From Silene latifolia (Eukaryota > Streptophyta > Magnoliopsida > Caryophyllales > Caryophyllaceae): DNA of 64,000 nucleotides. Location of the stretch: the NCBI RefSeq assembly GCF_048544455.1, contig NC_133536.1:25484152-25548151 (forward strand), in the 5' to 3' direction. Shown here piece after piece: positions 10,640 through 22,280 of this stretch; the stretch's first letter is position 1, and each line of letters opens with the position of its first letter. The notes below the pieces were generated by a model. That model did no database searches, was not told the DNA's origin, and saw only the letters and a program-made list of their open reading frames with translations. A program made the position numbers and the translations under genes.

Positions 10640-10917
10640 ATATGATATTTTCGATCATATGGGGAGCAATTTAAGTACAAGTCTTTTGGATAGCACGCGG
10701 TAGACGGGACGAGCTTGATGAGTCACGAGACGAGTATTGTTGGTTAGAAGAGTATAGTTATCATGAGTTGTACTTTTATTCATTTGTTTGCGTTTATGTA
10801 ATTCATTAAACCTTTTATTTATAAAATGTTCTTTGATTGGAGTTTTGAAACACTACCTCGAGAAACCGAGATGGTAATGCCTTCAATTATCTTGGCCGGG
10901 TAATTGGGGTGTTACAC
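10640..10917 (+). mobile_element. 3' end of a chromovirus LTR, plus orientation
   Basis: It ends ...CCTCGAGAAACCGAGATGGTAATG...GGGGTGTTACA, matching the last part of LTRs A (ending 44895) and B (ending 50732), which carry CCTCGGGTAACCGA...GGGGGTGTTACA. No primer site follows, so it is a fragment or the remains of a solo LTR. Confidence 0.6.
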
Positions 10918-11079
10918 ATGCTCCATGATCTACATTATGATAAGGCTAAAGACTAAAATCAAAACCTATGTTTTGTTTCTACTTGGTTACAAGTCACGTA
11001 GCCTCTAAGGCCCAATTTCAATCCGTTTCTCATATAAACGTCATTCCGATATTTAACTAGCACATATACATGTCGTATT

Positions 11080-11545
11080 ACTAACGGTATACCATTACTG
11101 AAGAGATTGACACTACGTATTTCACATGGGCCAATGCCCCTGGAGCCAACGCTTCATTACTTTATATGGAATCAACGCTTCTTTACTTTATATGGAGTTA
11201 ACGCTCCTGGAGCCAACGTCCCGAGTGCCAACGCTGCCCCTTTAATTCATATGGAGCCAAGGCCCTTATTGTGTACACAGTTTCGATTTTTTAAATAATG
11301 TCATCTCAAATCAATAATCGTATCCCGAATGCTACAATTGGCCAATTATGCATTATAATGATTGTGCAGTTCACAATCATAAATTCATAAGACGTAACTA
11401 ATATAACATGTGAACAGTATAACAATCATAAGATGAAATTAACACTAAAATTAAAATAACCGATTATTTCTAATATCTTATTTCAAGGTAAACAATTACT
11501 AATATCAACGAAGGGTCCCGAAATCATACCTTTATTAGGTATACG
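11080..11545 (-). mobile_element. Inverted fragment of an E1-type LTR
   Basis: The reverse complement matches about 2340-2940 of the E1 3' LTR in order: GGGACCC...TTTCGGGACC, the AATTGGCCAATTGT and AGATGACATTA blocks, the GTTGGCTCC array (here degraded and shorter), then TTCAGTAATGGTATACC. It is more divergent than the two E1 LTRs are from each other, so it is an older relative. Confidence 0.8.
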
Positions 11546-11565
11546 AGACAGAAGATAAAAAGAAT

Positions 11566-12280
11566 TGTTGACACAAACTATCTGTACGTGAAGGAATATG
11601 TCCTATGACATTTCCGGCAATTACTTAATATAATATAGGATATTTTATACAGATAATTATTATGTTATTTTTAGTAAATCATAATTGCTTGATAGAGAAT
11701 AATTATGGTAATTAATCACAATAAGATTGGATTAATGACTAAAATAATATAATCCTACGAGGGCACACATATAAGCACGATCAGGAAGTATTAGTCCTAT
11801 AAAGAAACAGATATAAGGGATCGGTTTTAGGAAAGGAATAGGAGTTCTTTCCTTATTCTACCTAGACTATATTATGGTATGTGATACTATATATATAAAA
11901 GGTTCTAGGGTGATGGAATATATGATGAAGTTTTTCCATAAGAAACCACAAAGGAGAAAACATATTGTTCTTCCTATATACCGTCTGTCTCAAGCACCCA
12001 TAAAAGTAAGAGAGTGATATTGATCCTTCTCTTCCGTTCTAGAAGACGTGGGTTTTCGAGTTGTGCTTGTGGGCCGAGTAGAGGGGCAACAAGTGGGGCT
12101 CTCAGATCTCTCCTATTTATAAGCTATTTGTGGAATCTACGATTCAAGAGGTAAGTATTCCTTTCGTCTTATATTATGATTCATATTATCTTATGCATGT
12201 GTTCCTAAGATAGATGTTAAGAAATTGTTTCCTGAAATTCCGCTTTCACATCTATATAATCCTTCAGTACGAACCCAACA
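11566..12280 (+). mobile_element. Probable solo Ty1/copia-type LTR
   Basis: It is bounded by TGTTG...CAACA and has LTR-like internal order: an AT-rich first part, a TATATATAAAAGG promoter motif, a CT-rich transcribed region, and GGGGCTCTCAGATCTCTCC. No primer site or coding region adjoins it. The flanking five bases (AGAAT and AAATG) do not match, so the call rests on the terminal inverted repeat and layout. Confidence 0.5.
11889..11902 (+). promoter_or_regulatory. TATA-box motif in the probable solo LTR
   Basis: TATATATATAAAAGG lies in the middle of the 715-base LTR, where a U3 promoter would be expected. Confidence 0.45.
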
Positions 12281-12618
12281 AAATGAATTTTAGTAATTTC
12301 CCGCTATTCCCCTTGCTTACTCCCTTATATTCTTGCTTTGTTTTTTTTTTTTTTTTTCCTATCCTTTCCTCTATTCGGTGAAGTGAGGAAATAATATGTG
12401 CTATTTGCACTTGTCAACAATTTGGGTAGTATAAGGTGAGTCACACAACTTATTATACGTGTTTGCTCCTTTTTTTTTCATCTTTATACCTATCCGAAAA
12501 GTAAAATTTACGACACACGGAGAAAACTACGGGTTACTATTACTACTAGTCTCGGCTCCTATACACCTAGTAGATACTCTAAAGTGGAGCCGTTTTCGTT
12601 TATACAAAAAAAAATCTA
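12281..12618. other. AT-rich intergenic stretch
   Basis: Homopolymer T runs and no recognisable coding, repeat or RNA feature. Confidence 0.5.
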
Positions 12619-12745
12619 TATGAGTCTAGTCTACTAAACAATATCACAGCTTACACTAAAAAAAAATTCGAAAAAAAAAATTCGAGAAAAAAAAAATTGT
12701 GATATTTTGTATTGTATAGTGCGTGATATTGTTTTATGGACTCAT
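12619..12745. repeat. Short inverted repeat (possible MITE-like hairpin)
   Basis: ATGAGTCTAG...AACAATATCAC on the left pairs imperfectly with GTGATATTGTTTTATGGACTCAT on the right, around a loop of about 70 bases containing two poly-A-rich GAAAAAAAAATTCGA blocks. The right arm also carries ACTCATGGACTCAA, found again in the right terminal repeat of the first Mutator-like element (27435-27448). Confidence 0.5.
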
Positions 12746-12781
12746 GGACTCAAATATTTAAGTGGACTCACCGAATCCTGC

Positions 12782-12785
12782 CCCC

Positions 12786-12837
<52 letters not shown>
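12782..12837. repeat. (CT)n(TA)n microsatellite
   Basis: CT dinucleotides run into TA dinucleotides immediately left of the first Mutator-like element. A TA tract also borders the element's right end. Confidence 0.95.
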
Positions 12838-12839
<2 letters not shown>

Positions 12840-12930
12840 ATAAGTTCTTCTAAGTCCTTAATATCTTTTGAGTCCCTAAGTCTTTATTAGGGCCCTTGGA
12901 TTAGAAGAATGGAGAGTTGAGATTTGCCTA
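12838..12930 (+). repeat. MULE1 left terminal inverted repeat
   Basis: By eye roughly 70% similar over the first 60 bases to the reverse complement of 27388-27478, with AAG-TC-TCTAAGTCC and TTGAGTCC as the best-conserved blocks. Confidence 0.6.
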
Positions 12931-13539
12931 CTTTAAGCCCATTATAGGCGTGAAAAAAAAAAAGAAAATAGGGTGAGCAGGAGAGAGAAGGGCTGTGTCA
13001 GTACTACTTGCTATTACCCACTGTGCACACACAAACACATGCATAATCACTCAACAACCTTCCTCAACACATTTCTTAGACATACTCCACCAAAACACAA
13101 TTTGAAAAAAAAAATACTCATCAGACTGGCGAAAATTGAGCGCAAATCCTACCTTCTTCATCTCCCATCTTCCTTTATCAGCTTTCTTGATCGTCTTCCA
13201 TTATTATCCTTTAGCATCTTCCATTATTATCGTCGAAGCTGAGAAACAAACAACAATACCAACGTCCAACGTAAAAAATGACGGCTTTGCAAATGGTTCC
13301 ATTTAACCATGGTAATGATTGGATTGTTTTTTTTTTTTTTTTCTTCAGGTTAGTTTATATATAATATTGTTATGAAAACATTAGGTTAGATATTAACAGT
13401 TCTTTAAATATGACGAGGAAGTGTATTTTAGGTTATTTTTGAAGATTGTTTTTTATTATGCAAAATCTGTTAAACTTCTCCATGATGGAAGTTAAACTCT
13501 GTGAATAATAAGTTCAACATCATTGTGTCAGGCTTGAAA

Positions 13540-14400
13540 TTTATAACAGTGAATTCGATGAAATTGTAATCTTAACTGCAAAAGATGTGAATGTAAGCCA
13601 CAAAAGTATTATTGTAATTATTATGGTAGAATTGATTGGTAAAAGTGTAATATTTGTATAACTTATAAAACTGTAATTATATGTGATAAAAGTATAATTT
13701 TAACAGGTAAAAGTGTTATTGTAATAGACATAATATGTCAGTGTTGAAACTGTAATTGTAATAATAAAAAGTATAATTCTAACAGATTGGACTGTAATTT
13801 TAACAGGCAAAAGTGTGATTGCAAAAGACAATTTCTGTAAGTTTAGAAACTGTAATTCTAATAGAAAGAAGTATAATTGTAACAAAGAAAAGTGTAATTT
13901 TAAGAAATATAACAGTACATCAAATTTTAACAGGTAAAAGTGTTATTGTAATAGACATAATATGTCAGTGTTGAAACTGTAATTGTAATAATTACAAGTA
14001 TAATTGTAACGTACAAAAGTGTAATTATAAGTTCCAAATGGTTTATTGTAACAAAAAAGCTGCAACTTTATAAACTATAATTGTAATAATAAAAAGTATA
14101 ATTCTAACAGATTGGACTGTAATTTTAACAGGCAAAAGTGTGATTGTAAAAGACAATTTCTGTAAGTTTTGAAACTGTAATTCTAATAGAAACAAGTATA
14201 ATTGTAAGAAAGAAAAGTGTAATTTTAACAACCAAAGGGTTGATTGTAACAGAAAAGCTGCAACTTTATAAACTATAATTGTCGTAATAAAAAGTATAAT
14301 TCTAACAGATTGAAACTGTAATTCTAATAGAGACAAGTATAATTGTAAGAAAGAAAAGTGTAATTTTAAGAAATATATAATTTGAACAAATATATGGGTT
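13540..14400 (+). repeat. MULE1-type repeat array in the first transposase intron
   Basis: Dozens of degenerate units of about 20 bases on the pattern AAAAGTGTAATTNTAACA on the plus strand. Longer blocks also recur (the 13,720-13,880 segment is echoed at 13,960-14,170 and 14,200-14,370), so amplification happened at two scales. Confidence 0.85.
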
Positions 14401-14929
14401 ACTTTAAGTTGTTATGAAAACTATTGATAATTATTACGCTATTGTCAGATAATATTGAGCACAATGGAAAACAAAAGCCGAACGAAGAAGAATTTTGCAA
14501 AGATGTTGAAGCTAAGTTCACCCCGTATGTTGGTCAGAATTCCGAAATAGAGGAAGCAGTGACATTTTATAGAATTTATGCTGTTGCTTGTGGTTTTGAT
14601 GTGCGTAAGTACACAACTAAGAGATGGCGTGGAGGGGAGATCAAATCTAAACTGTTGGTTTGCAACCGGGAGGGGTTCAAACAGAAGGGACAATTGGAGT
14701 GTAGTGGCGGCCAGACTCGGTAGGAGACACAAAGTCAGGCGTGTTGGTTGCAAAGCGAGGATTAGGTTGTTCTTGATGAAGGGGGAATTACGAATTGACA
14801 GATTCCACAAGTGGGCACAACCATGAACTCGTATCGGCCCGAGAGATAGAGAGTTTCAAAAGTTGGCATGCAACATAATAGACTATCACAAAATGATAAT
14901 CCTTTATAATTCAAGGGTGAGTTAATTGG

Positions 14930-15055
14930 AATTACACTTTTCTTGATTAAAATTACACTTTATTTTGTTAGAATTACACTTTTGTGATCTAAAATTACAC
15001 TTTTTGAGTCTGCTATTACATTTTCTATTGTTAAAACAACACTTTTCTTTTTTTG
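14930..15055 (-). repeat. MULE1-type repeats in a transposase intron
   Basis: Units read AATTACACTTTTNTT, the reverse of the array at 13,540. They lie between coding blocks ending near 14,920 and starting near 15,140. Confidence 0.75.
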
Positions 15056-16304
15056 AACTGATATATTTGTATCTGTTTTAATTATGTTTTTGATGAATAA
15101 AATCTGTACATCTAAAAGATTGTCATTAATCAACAGCTGAAGATAGGAGCTACGAAGACTTACAAAATTCTGAAGGAACATGTTAATGGGTTTGAAAACA
15201 TCGGTGCTAGTTTGAATTCTTTTAAGAACTTTCACAGAGATGTGAAATGCTACATTCATGAACGGGACGGTCGGATGTTCGTGGACCACTTTAAGGAGTT
15301 GGTCACATTACTAGACCAGGGTTCTTCTTTGACTATGATGTTGATTCTGACGGTAGCCTTAGTAAAGCTATATGGGCGGACGGGATCGCTAGAAGGAACT
15401 ACTCGGTTTTGGGGATGCGGTGTCATTCGATCCGACGTATTCCACCAATAAGTATGACATGTCATTCACACCTTTCACGGGGGTTGATAATCATAAACGG
15501 TCAGTCACTTTCTGTGGAGCGCTTGTTGCTCATGAAGATGCAGACTCGTTCAAATGGGTGTTCACCCGTTTCCTGGGTGCGATGGGTGGCAAAGAGCCTA
15601 AGTACATTATCACCGATCAGGATGCTGGTATTCTTAAAGCGGTGCCATTGGTGTTCAAGACAGCGCGCCACCGCTATTGTATGTGGCATATCATGAACAA
15701 GGTTCCAAGCAAGTATGGAATGGCGAGAGATGATTATTCAGTGTTTCTAAAGAAATTGAATGCCATAATATGGGATGAAGACATTGAACCGGCAGAGTTC
15801 GATACAAAATGGGAAGAAATTGGCAGGGAACACAATGTTAATAACATTGACTGGTTCCAAGAAATGTACGCTAAAAGGAGGCAGTGGGTTATGGCTCATT
15901 GTAGGGACCTAGATATGGGAGGTGTTATGAGGACAACCCAAAGATCAGAGAGCGAAAATAGTTTTTTTAAGAGATTTGAGAGTAAGTCAGGAACATTAGT
16001 TGAGTTTACGATGCGTTTTGACAAAAGAATGGACCAAAGAAAGACACACACAAAAACAGTTTGACAACCGTAATGGTGATACGTTTCCCTGAAATATCAA
16101 CGCATCTAGCTATTGAAGTGCACGGGGCAGAAGTGTACAGTCATAAAGTATTCGAGGAATTTAAAGAAGAGGCCAAGTGCTCAATTGGTACTTGTAAAAG
16201 TAGAGGATTCACTGAGTGTGGCTCTTTAGAAGTGACCACTGTAAGAGATGCAAGCAGGGAGAGAAATTATGAGGTCACATTCTGCCCAGGTATCATTCTG
16301 TAGC

Positions 16305-16565
16305 ATTTGTTTACTAAAATTATACTTTTATCCGTTAAAATTATACTTTTGTTGATTAGATAATACGTTTACTGATTACTTTTACTAAAATTATACGTTG
16401 GGTTGCTAAAGTTATACTTTTATCCGTTAGAATTACACTTTTACTGATTAGTATTACACTTTGGGTTGTTAAAATTGCAAATTGATTAAAGTTATACTTT
16501 TATCCGTTAGAATCACACTTTTATTGGTTAAAATGCTACTTTTGTGTATTACTACGGTCACACTT
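16305..16565 (-). repeat. MULE1-type repeats between transposase exons
   Basis: Units ATTATACTTTTATCCGTTA and ATTACACTTTTACTGATTA alternate. They separate the 16061-16303 coding block from the SWIM finger exon, so they occupy an intron. Confidence 0.8.
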
Positions 16566-17439
16566 TCGTCTGACTGATTTAACTAACATATTACTTTATA
16601 ATGTTGAACTAGATACACTGAAAGCCACTTGTAGCTGCAGAATGCTTGAGAGGAAAGGCATCATTTGCCGGCATGTCATATGGATTTACTCGTCGAACGG
16701 AGTGAAGATTATTCCAGAACAATGTATTGTTAAAAGATGGTGTAAAGATGCAAGGTTGTCTAAAATGTTCGATTGTAATGGTGAAGCAACTGAGGACATT
16801 GATATAATAGATGGAAAATAGATTGCGATGTCGATGTAATGTGGTCGGAGATTCATCGACAGTTGGGTTGCTCGAGGGCAAATTGAAGAATGATGTCGAG
16901 AACTTCTCGTGTCTAATTAGACAGTTTAAGGAGAAACTCTCACCATTAGGATCACCATTGAATAAACGTCAACAGTTGGAGAAAATTCTTGGATGTTCTC
17001 CTACTGAGGAGATAACCATTTTGCCGCCCAAGAAATCCAAGAACAAAGGGAGCGGAAAGAGAATGTTGTCGAAGAAGGAAAAAGCAGTTGCTTTGGCAAG
17101 GAAGCCAAAACGTATGTGTAAAAATTGCAAGCGATTAGCTAACCATGACAAAAGGAACTGCCCTAACCCATTCGCAGAGCACCCGCCAGTCTCGCAATCG
17201 TCAGAAACCTCATCGGAAGAAGAAGAAGATGGAGAAGACGAAGAAGAAGGAGAAGAAGACGAAGAAGATGAAGATGCAGGCATCTTAGAATAATCAATTT
17301 AAGACGTAATAAGTAGTGCAATTTTTTGGGATGTCTACACAAAATACGAGGTACAACATGATGTTTCGTATTGTGTTTAGACATCAAACTACGCCAGAAG
17401 ACAACTGGTCGCCTTTGGTATTACAATGTATCTTGATGA

Positions 17440-17980
17440 AGTTATTTAGTTAGAATTACAATTTTCTATTTTAAAGTTACACTTTTGTTATTTACAAGAA
17501 ACACTTTTATGCCTTAGAATGACAATTTTCTCTGCTGCAATTAGACAATTTGTTAGTTAAAATCACACTTTATTCAGTTAGAATTACAATTTTCTCTACT
17601 AAAACTACACTTTATTAAGTTGAAATATGTTCTTCAAAGTATGTAATTTTAAGTTAAAAATGTAATTCTAACTAAATAATTTGTTATTTACATAACACTT
17701 TTTTAAGTTAAAATATGTAACGCTTGACTATCATGACAAATTATGTTCTTCAAAGTGCACAGTTATTACTCGCAACATCTTTCGAGATAGGTAAAACAAC
17801 ATTACTATCTTTTCATAAATAAAACTACTAAAATGACACTTTTGTCTTTTAAAATTACATTTATATTTTATGTAATGTAAGGTAAATATGTCACCGATAT
17901 GGCCTGTTAGAATTACACTTCAAGGTTACAATTACAATTTTGTGTATTACGATCACGCTTTCTTCCGATGATTTAGCTAA
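17440..17980 (-). repeat. MULE1-type repeats between the transposase and Ulp1 genes
   Basis: Degenerate AATTACACTTTNTT and AGAATTACAATTTTCT units in the convergent intergenic space. No gene is visible from 17294 to about 18250. Confidence 0.75.
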
Positions 17981-18334
17981 CATATTACTCTATATTGTTG
18001 AAGTAGATACGTTGAAAGACAATTGTGGCTGCGTCTTGCTTGAGAGGAAAAGGCATTCTTTTATAGAATGTCGTAAGATTATTTACACAAAAACTAACTG
18101 TCTACATTAAGTTTGCTAACAAAATGCAAATATGAAATAAGTGTTTACATAGCCAAGGGAATATTCCAAAAAAACAACTACTAAATTAAGGTTGTTATTT
18201 TTTCACATTGGCACGGGGTCATCTACGCTTCGTTGTAATACCTTCCACAGTTTGTCCTTCGTGCTAACAAAAGCTTTGACCTTCTCGAGCACACCTTCGC
18301 GCAAAAAATGTTCATGTCTCGCGAACGAGGGTAG

Positions 18335-19607
18335 CTACCACAAATGGATCACCAAATAGCGCCGTGATTTCTTCTTCTCGAGATCTTCATGCTGAAAAGG
18401 AAGACCCTCGTATAAGAGCATCGCCATCATGGTGAACAGACCCGACTCTGGTTGGTTGAGAGTTGGTGACATCCCGCTGAAAGGTATCTGGCGCAACACA
18501 TAATTTGGAATTTCCCGTGCCCTAGTGTTCTTCTTTTCCTTATCCCGTGATTCTAAATAATCACTCACTGCGCTAGACTGCAAATGTACATAATTACCCT
18601 ATAAAAACTGATTGAACAAAAAAGATAGCATTCGGAAGAAAGCGATCGAAAATAACTTACAATTAAACGCGCTGCTTTGCCAAATCGCGACTTCTTCAAG
18701 TCGAAATGCCTTTGCCCGTCCAAAGCAAGTCGATCGTATTTGATTTGTGATTGATACAAACGCATGCAAAATGGTCGTCAATGCAGAACGGGACAAATAG
18801 CAAGTCTGTTTTCAAGTTAACGGTGCGGTCGCTGTCGCCGATGAAGGTGTCCCAGATCTGGTACAGGTCGTCATAGTTGCTGTCTGATTGTGTGCCTGGT
18901 TGCTCAAACGTCCCGAGCATACGCAATGTAAATCCTTGAAAAGGCAATAGTGAACATGATTCTTTTTTTTACATTGTCACCCAAAATTACACTATTGTCC
19001 CTTAAAATTACACTTCACACCGTTAGAATGACACTTTTGAGGATTAAAAGAAATAAAGTGAAACATTCACATTAAAACGCTGTAACTAAGAAAAGTGACA
19101 TTCTAAGTAACAAAGGTGTAATACAAGTGGACATAAATATTATGCAATGATAAATGGAATTACCATGTGACGTATACCAAAGAATGACATCCTCATATGG
19201 TCGCCATATTCCTCCTTCTCCAAATGGTTCATCAAAATCGACCAGCACTCGATCACATCTAACGACATCAGGTTTTCAGGCATCAAGGACATAATGTCTT
19301 TTCTCCGAAGCGTTGCGTGACGGGTGTACCAGACCAGCTGTTCACTGCACTCCGTAATATTAAAGAAGTCGTTAATTAAAGTAAAATAAATGTCAAAAAT
19401 AATTTGAGTATCCTTGAATAAAGAAGGCGTTAATTAAGCCAGGCGTGATGACCGTTCATCATAAGTGTGGTCATCTAACAAGCAATAGTCGGCTACATGC
19501 TTCCGCTTGATTTTAATATCCTTGATTAACGCTTGATTGCCCCGGAGCAGCTTCGACACCACATTTGTGTTGAGCCCACCTCTACCACAGTCGAGAGAGC
19601 AGCCCAA
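18335..19607 (-). other. Second Ulp1 module of MULE1, catalytic Cys replaced by Ser
   Basis: Homologous to module 1 of the same gene (shared R-x-DI-x-x-L-x-P, V-I-x-x-W-x-x-L-x-NH and SFFG blocks). His is kept in DDHFACVCIN and Asp in the LDGQ segment. The position of the nucleophile reads E-S-G-L-F with a TCG codon at 18443-18445. The corresponding motif in module 1 is N-D-C-G-V-F. Confidence 0.75.
18960..19115. repeat. MULE1-type repeats in an Ulp1 intron
   Basis: AAAATTACACTTC units on one side and GTGACATTCTAAGTAACAAAGG units on the other, so orientation switches within the block. It separates two coding blocks of module 2. Confidence 0.65.
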
Positions 19608-20159
19608 CCCGTCCCCCTTTCCACGGGGATGGCTCTTGACGGCTGATAGCGCTTGACCAGATGGAATGCGCATGGCAACCGGCGTCACCACCATAACGGG
19701 CTTTTCAAATTCAGTTACGCGAGCACGTTTTGTGGACTCCGCCCTATGTCACCATCTGTTTTTCTCTTAACAAAGATTCAACTTTCTTGTCAACGGATGT
19801 CCAGCAGTCGTTTTGAAAAAACCAACCCTCGTCAGGATATCTTCTCTGATACTGTTAATGTCACAGAGGACGAGTGTTGCAGCAATCTCAGCACGGTACA
19901 AACTCATAGCATCCTCTTTCCCGAGGTCACATTCAAAAGGGCTTCCGCGGTAGAACATCATATATAGCATCATGAAAACACCACAGTCATTTCTCGAATA
20001 CCCTTGACCTTGCCAAACTCAATGTTGACAATCTTGAACCCGCCGACCTTTGCCCCTTAGACACCCTTTAGACACCAAATACTTCCCCATTATATTTGCC
20101 TGGACACAAAAAAACGTCATTGAGTTAACGTAGTAAGACCCACTAAAATTCGTTGACTT

Positions 20160-20640
20160 CTAAGATATCAGCAAAAGAAAAGTGTGATTGTAGCAGCACA
20201 AAGTGTTATTTTAACTAACGTAAGTGTAATTGTAGCAGAGGAAAGTGTAATTCTAACAAAAGAAAGGGTTATTTTAACAGCAACAAAGACATTTTAACGA
20301 ATAAAGTGTGATTTTAGGCGACAAAAGTCTAATTGTAGCAAAGATAAAGTGTTATTTTAGCTTACAAAAGTGTAATTCTAACAAAATACAGTGTTATTTT
20401 AACAGACTACATTCTAATTTTAGCAAAGAAAAGTGTGATTTTAGCTGAGAAAAGTGTAATTCTAACAAGATAAATTGTTATTTTAACATACTACATTGTA
20501 ATTTTAGCAAATAAAAGTGTGATTGCAGCAAAGATAAAGTGTTATTTTTGCATCAAAAGTGTAATTCTAACAAAAGGGTAATCAAAAGTGGGATTTCTCC
20601 AACCAAAAATGGATAAACTGTAATTTTAACAAAGAAAGAG
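20160..20640 (+). repeat. MULE1-type repeats in an Ulp1 intron
   Basis: AAAGTGTNATTNTAGCA and AAAGTGTAATTCTAACA units lie between the coding blocks near 20100 and 20640. Confidence 0.85.
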
Positions 20641-21109
20641 TAATTGTAGATATCGGCCACTTACGGAAATACGCGCTATCCCTCCGTAAGGGAGCGTTTC
20701 TATTGGGTCATCGTACTTGCGGTTGTCGAGGTAGTCAATCTGCTCGGTCGAAAAGTTGATGCACACGCAAATTGTAGTGATCACCGTCGCCAGATAAAAC
20801 GGGGAGAAAGATCTGCACCGTGTGTTGCTAAGATCAGAACAATTAAAACTTAAAAACCATGAGACAAGATTACATGTTTTGTTACCTACCATGTCCGTAT
20901 CAAGCTGGAATGGTGCACGACACATTTCAGCCCATGAATCCCAAACACCGTAAATGTCTTCGTCTTTGTTCAACACTTTCCCAACCTTTTGAGCGTCCCA
21001 AATCATAATTGCGGGGACTCGTAATTTGAAAAGTGTTAAATGCGTGAACAGATAATTAAAAGAACTATTTTATACAAATAAAGTGAACCTTTAACCCACA
21101 AATGTGTTA

Positions 21110-21300
21110 GAATTAACTCAGAAGGGAGATGTTAAAAGTATAATTTAAACAATCAAGAGTGTAATTCTAACGGCAAAAAGTATCATTTTAACGGACAAAT
21201 GTGCAATTTTAAAATACAAAACCAACTTTTTAACTTTAGAAAGTATAATTCTAACAGACAAATGTGTAATTTTAACACACAAAGGTAACATTTTAACTTA
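21110..21300 (+). repeat. MULE1-type repeats in an Ulp1 intron
   Basis: AAAGTATAATTNTAACNGAC units between the coding blocks at 21005 and 21300. Confidence 0.75.
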
Positions 21301-21944
21301 CAGTGTGACTTAGTCCAAAGAAAGAACGGGATATGTCCGATGGTTTCATGATGTGGTTGAGTAGCAAGCACCAACCATCAATAACACTGGTCATGATTTG
21401 CTGCCCAGGGTTCAAAGTTGCAATATCTTCCCGGGTAATGAAATAAAACTCGCTGAATTGGACCAATTGTTCCCTACAACGAAAAAATGAAATTAGCCAA
21501 CATATATATATATATATATAATTAGCAATGTTAAGAGGCTCTTGTAAAGAATAATACACTTACAACTCGTTAAACACGTCTGACTGATTGAACGCATAGT
21601 CAATCACATATTTCCTGTCACCAACATTGGCACTAGGAGCTCCCGATCAATGCTAGGTTTTTCGTCGCAAAGCACAAATCAGGATTAGGTGCCCCACAAT
21701 CAAGAGAACACCCAAGGTTCTCAATGACGTGATCCATGCATGGTAAGGGCTCACTCGAGTGAAGTAAAAAAGGATGGTAGCTCAGATCACTGTGAGGGAC
21801 GTACGGGACCGGGATAGGAATGTCAACGTTCTCGCCTCTGGAACTACGTCGGTGATACCTCTCTTCTCTCGATCCCCTTCCGAAGACTTCCCGAACATCC
21901 TCAATCGCCGCATCTCGTAATAAAAATAGTGTTATTTCATCATC

Positions 21945-22280
21945 GGTAAGTAAGTGTAATCGTAGCGAGAGAAGAAAGTATAATTCAAAGAGACAAGATT
22001 ATAATTCAAACAAAATTTAGTGTTATTTTATCACAAATAATCGTAATTTTAACTACAAATAGTCTAATTCTAGAAGACAAAAGTGTAATTGTAAGCTACA
22101 AAAGTATAATTTTAACTTAAAAAAGTGTAGTTTTAGTAGAGAAAATTGTAATTCTAACTGAATAAAGTGTGATTTTAACTAACAAATTGTCTAATTGCAG
22201 CAGAGAAAAGTGTCATTCTAAGGCAAAAAAGTGTTACTGTAAATAACAAAAGTGTAACTTTAAAATAGAAAAATGTAATT
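21945..22280 (+). repeat. MULE1-type repeats in an Ulp1 intron
   Basis: AAAGTGTAATTNTAAC-type units directly downstream (in the gene's direction) of the acidic region. The 22285 stop lies at its edge. Confidence 0.8.

Larger units (their letters stand above)
13278..17293 (+). pseudogene. FAR1-type MULE transposase gene of MULE1 (broken)
   Basis: The transposase would cut and join element ends. A probable first exon is 13278-13311 (ATG, donor ATG|GTAATG). The next, 14449-14920, holds the FAR1 DNA-binding domain (FYRIYAVACGFDVRK, CNREG, FHKxGHNHE). The core, 15140-16064, has the MULE DDE region: FDPTYSTN with the first Asp, IITDQDAG with the second, HRYCMWHI, and SESENSFFKRF with the probable Glu. 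A downstream exon (16061-16303) and a SWIM zinc finger (CSCRMLERKGIICRHV, about 16635) follow. The last part (16811-17293) has a CCHC-like knuckle and an acidic tail. Frameshifts near 14690, 14812, 15310 and 15400 and stops after the SWIM finger show it is dead. Introns are filled with element repeats. MULE2 has a homologous gene with different lesions. Confidence 0.85.

Noticed and set aside
11561..12285. Target-site duplication for the probable solo LTR
   Set aside because: The flanks AGAAT and AAATG do not match, so I do not claim one; the boundaries may be off or the flanks rearranged.
16969..17387. Minus-strand Ser-rich and Leu-rich frames
   Set aside because: Antisense of the GAA/GAG-rich acidic tail of the MULE1 transposase; no independent features.
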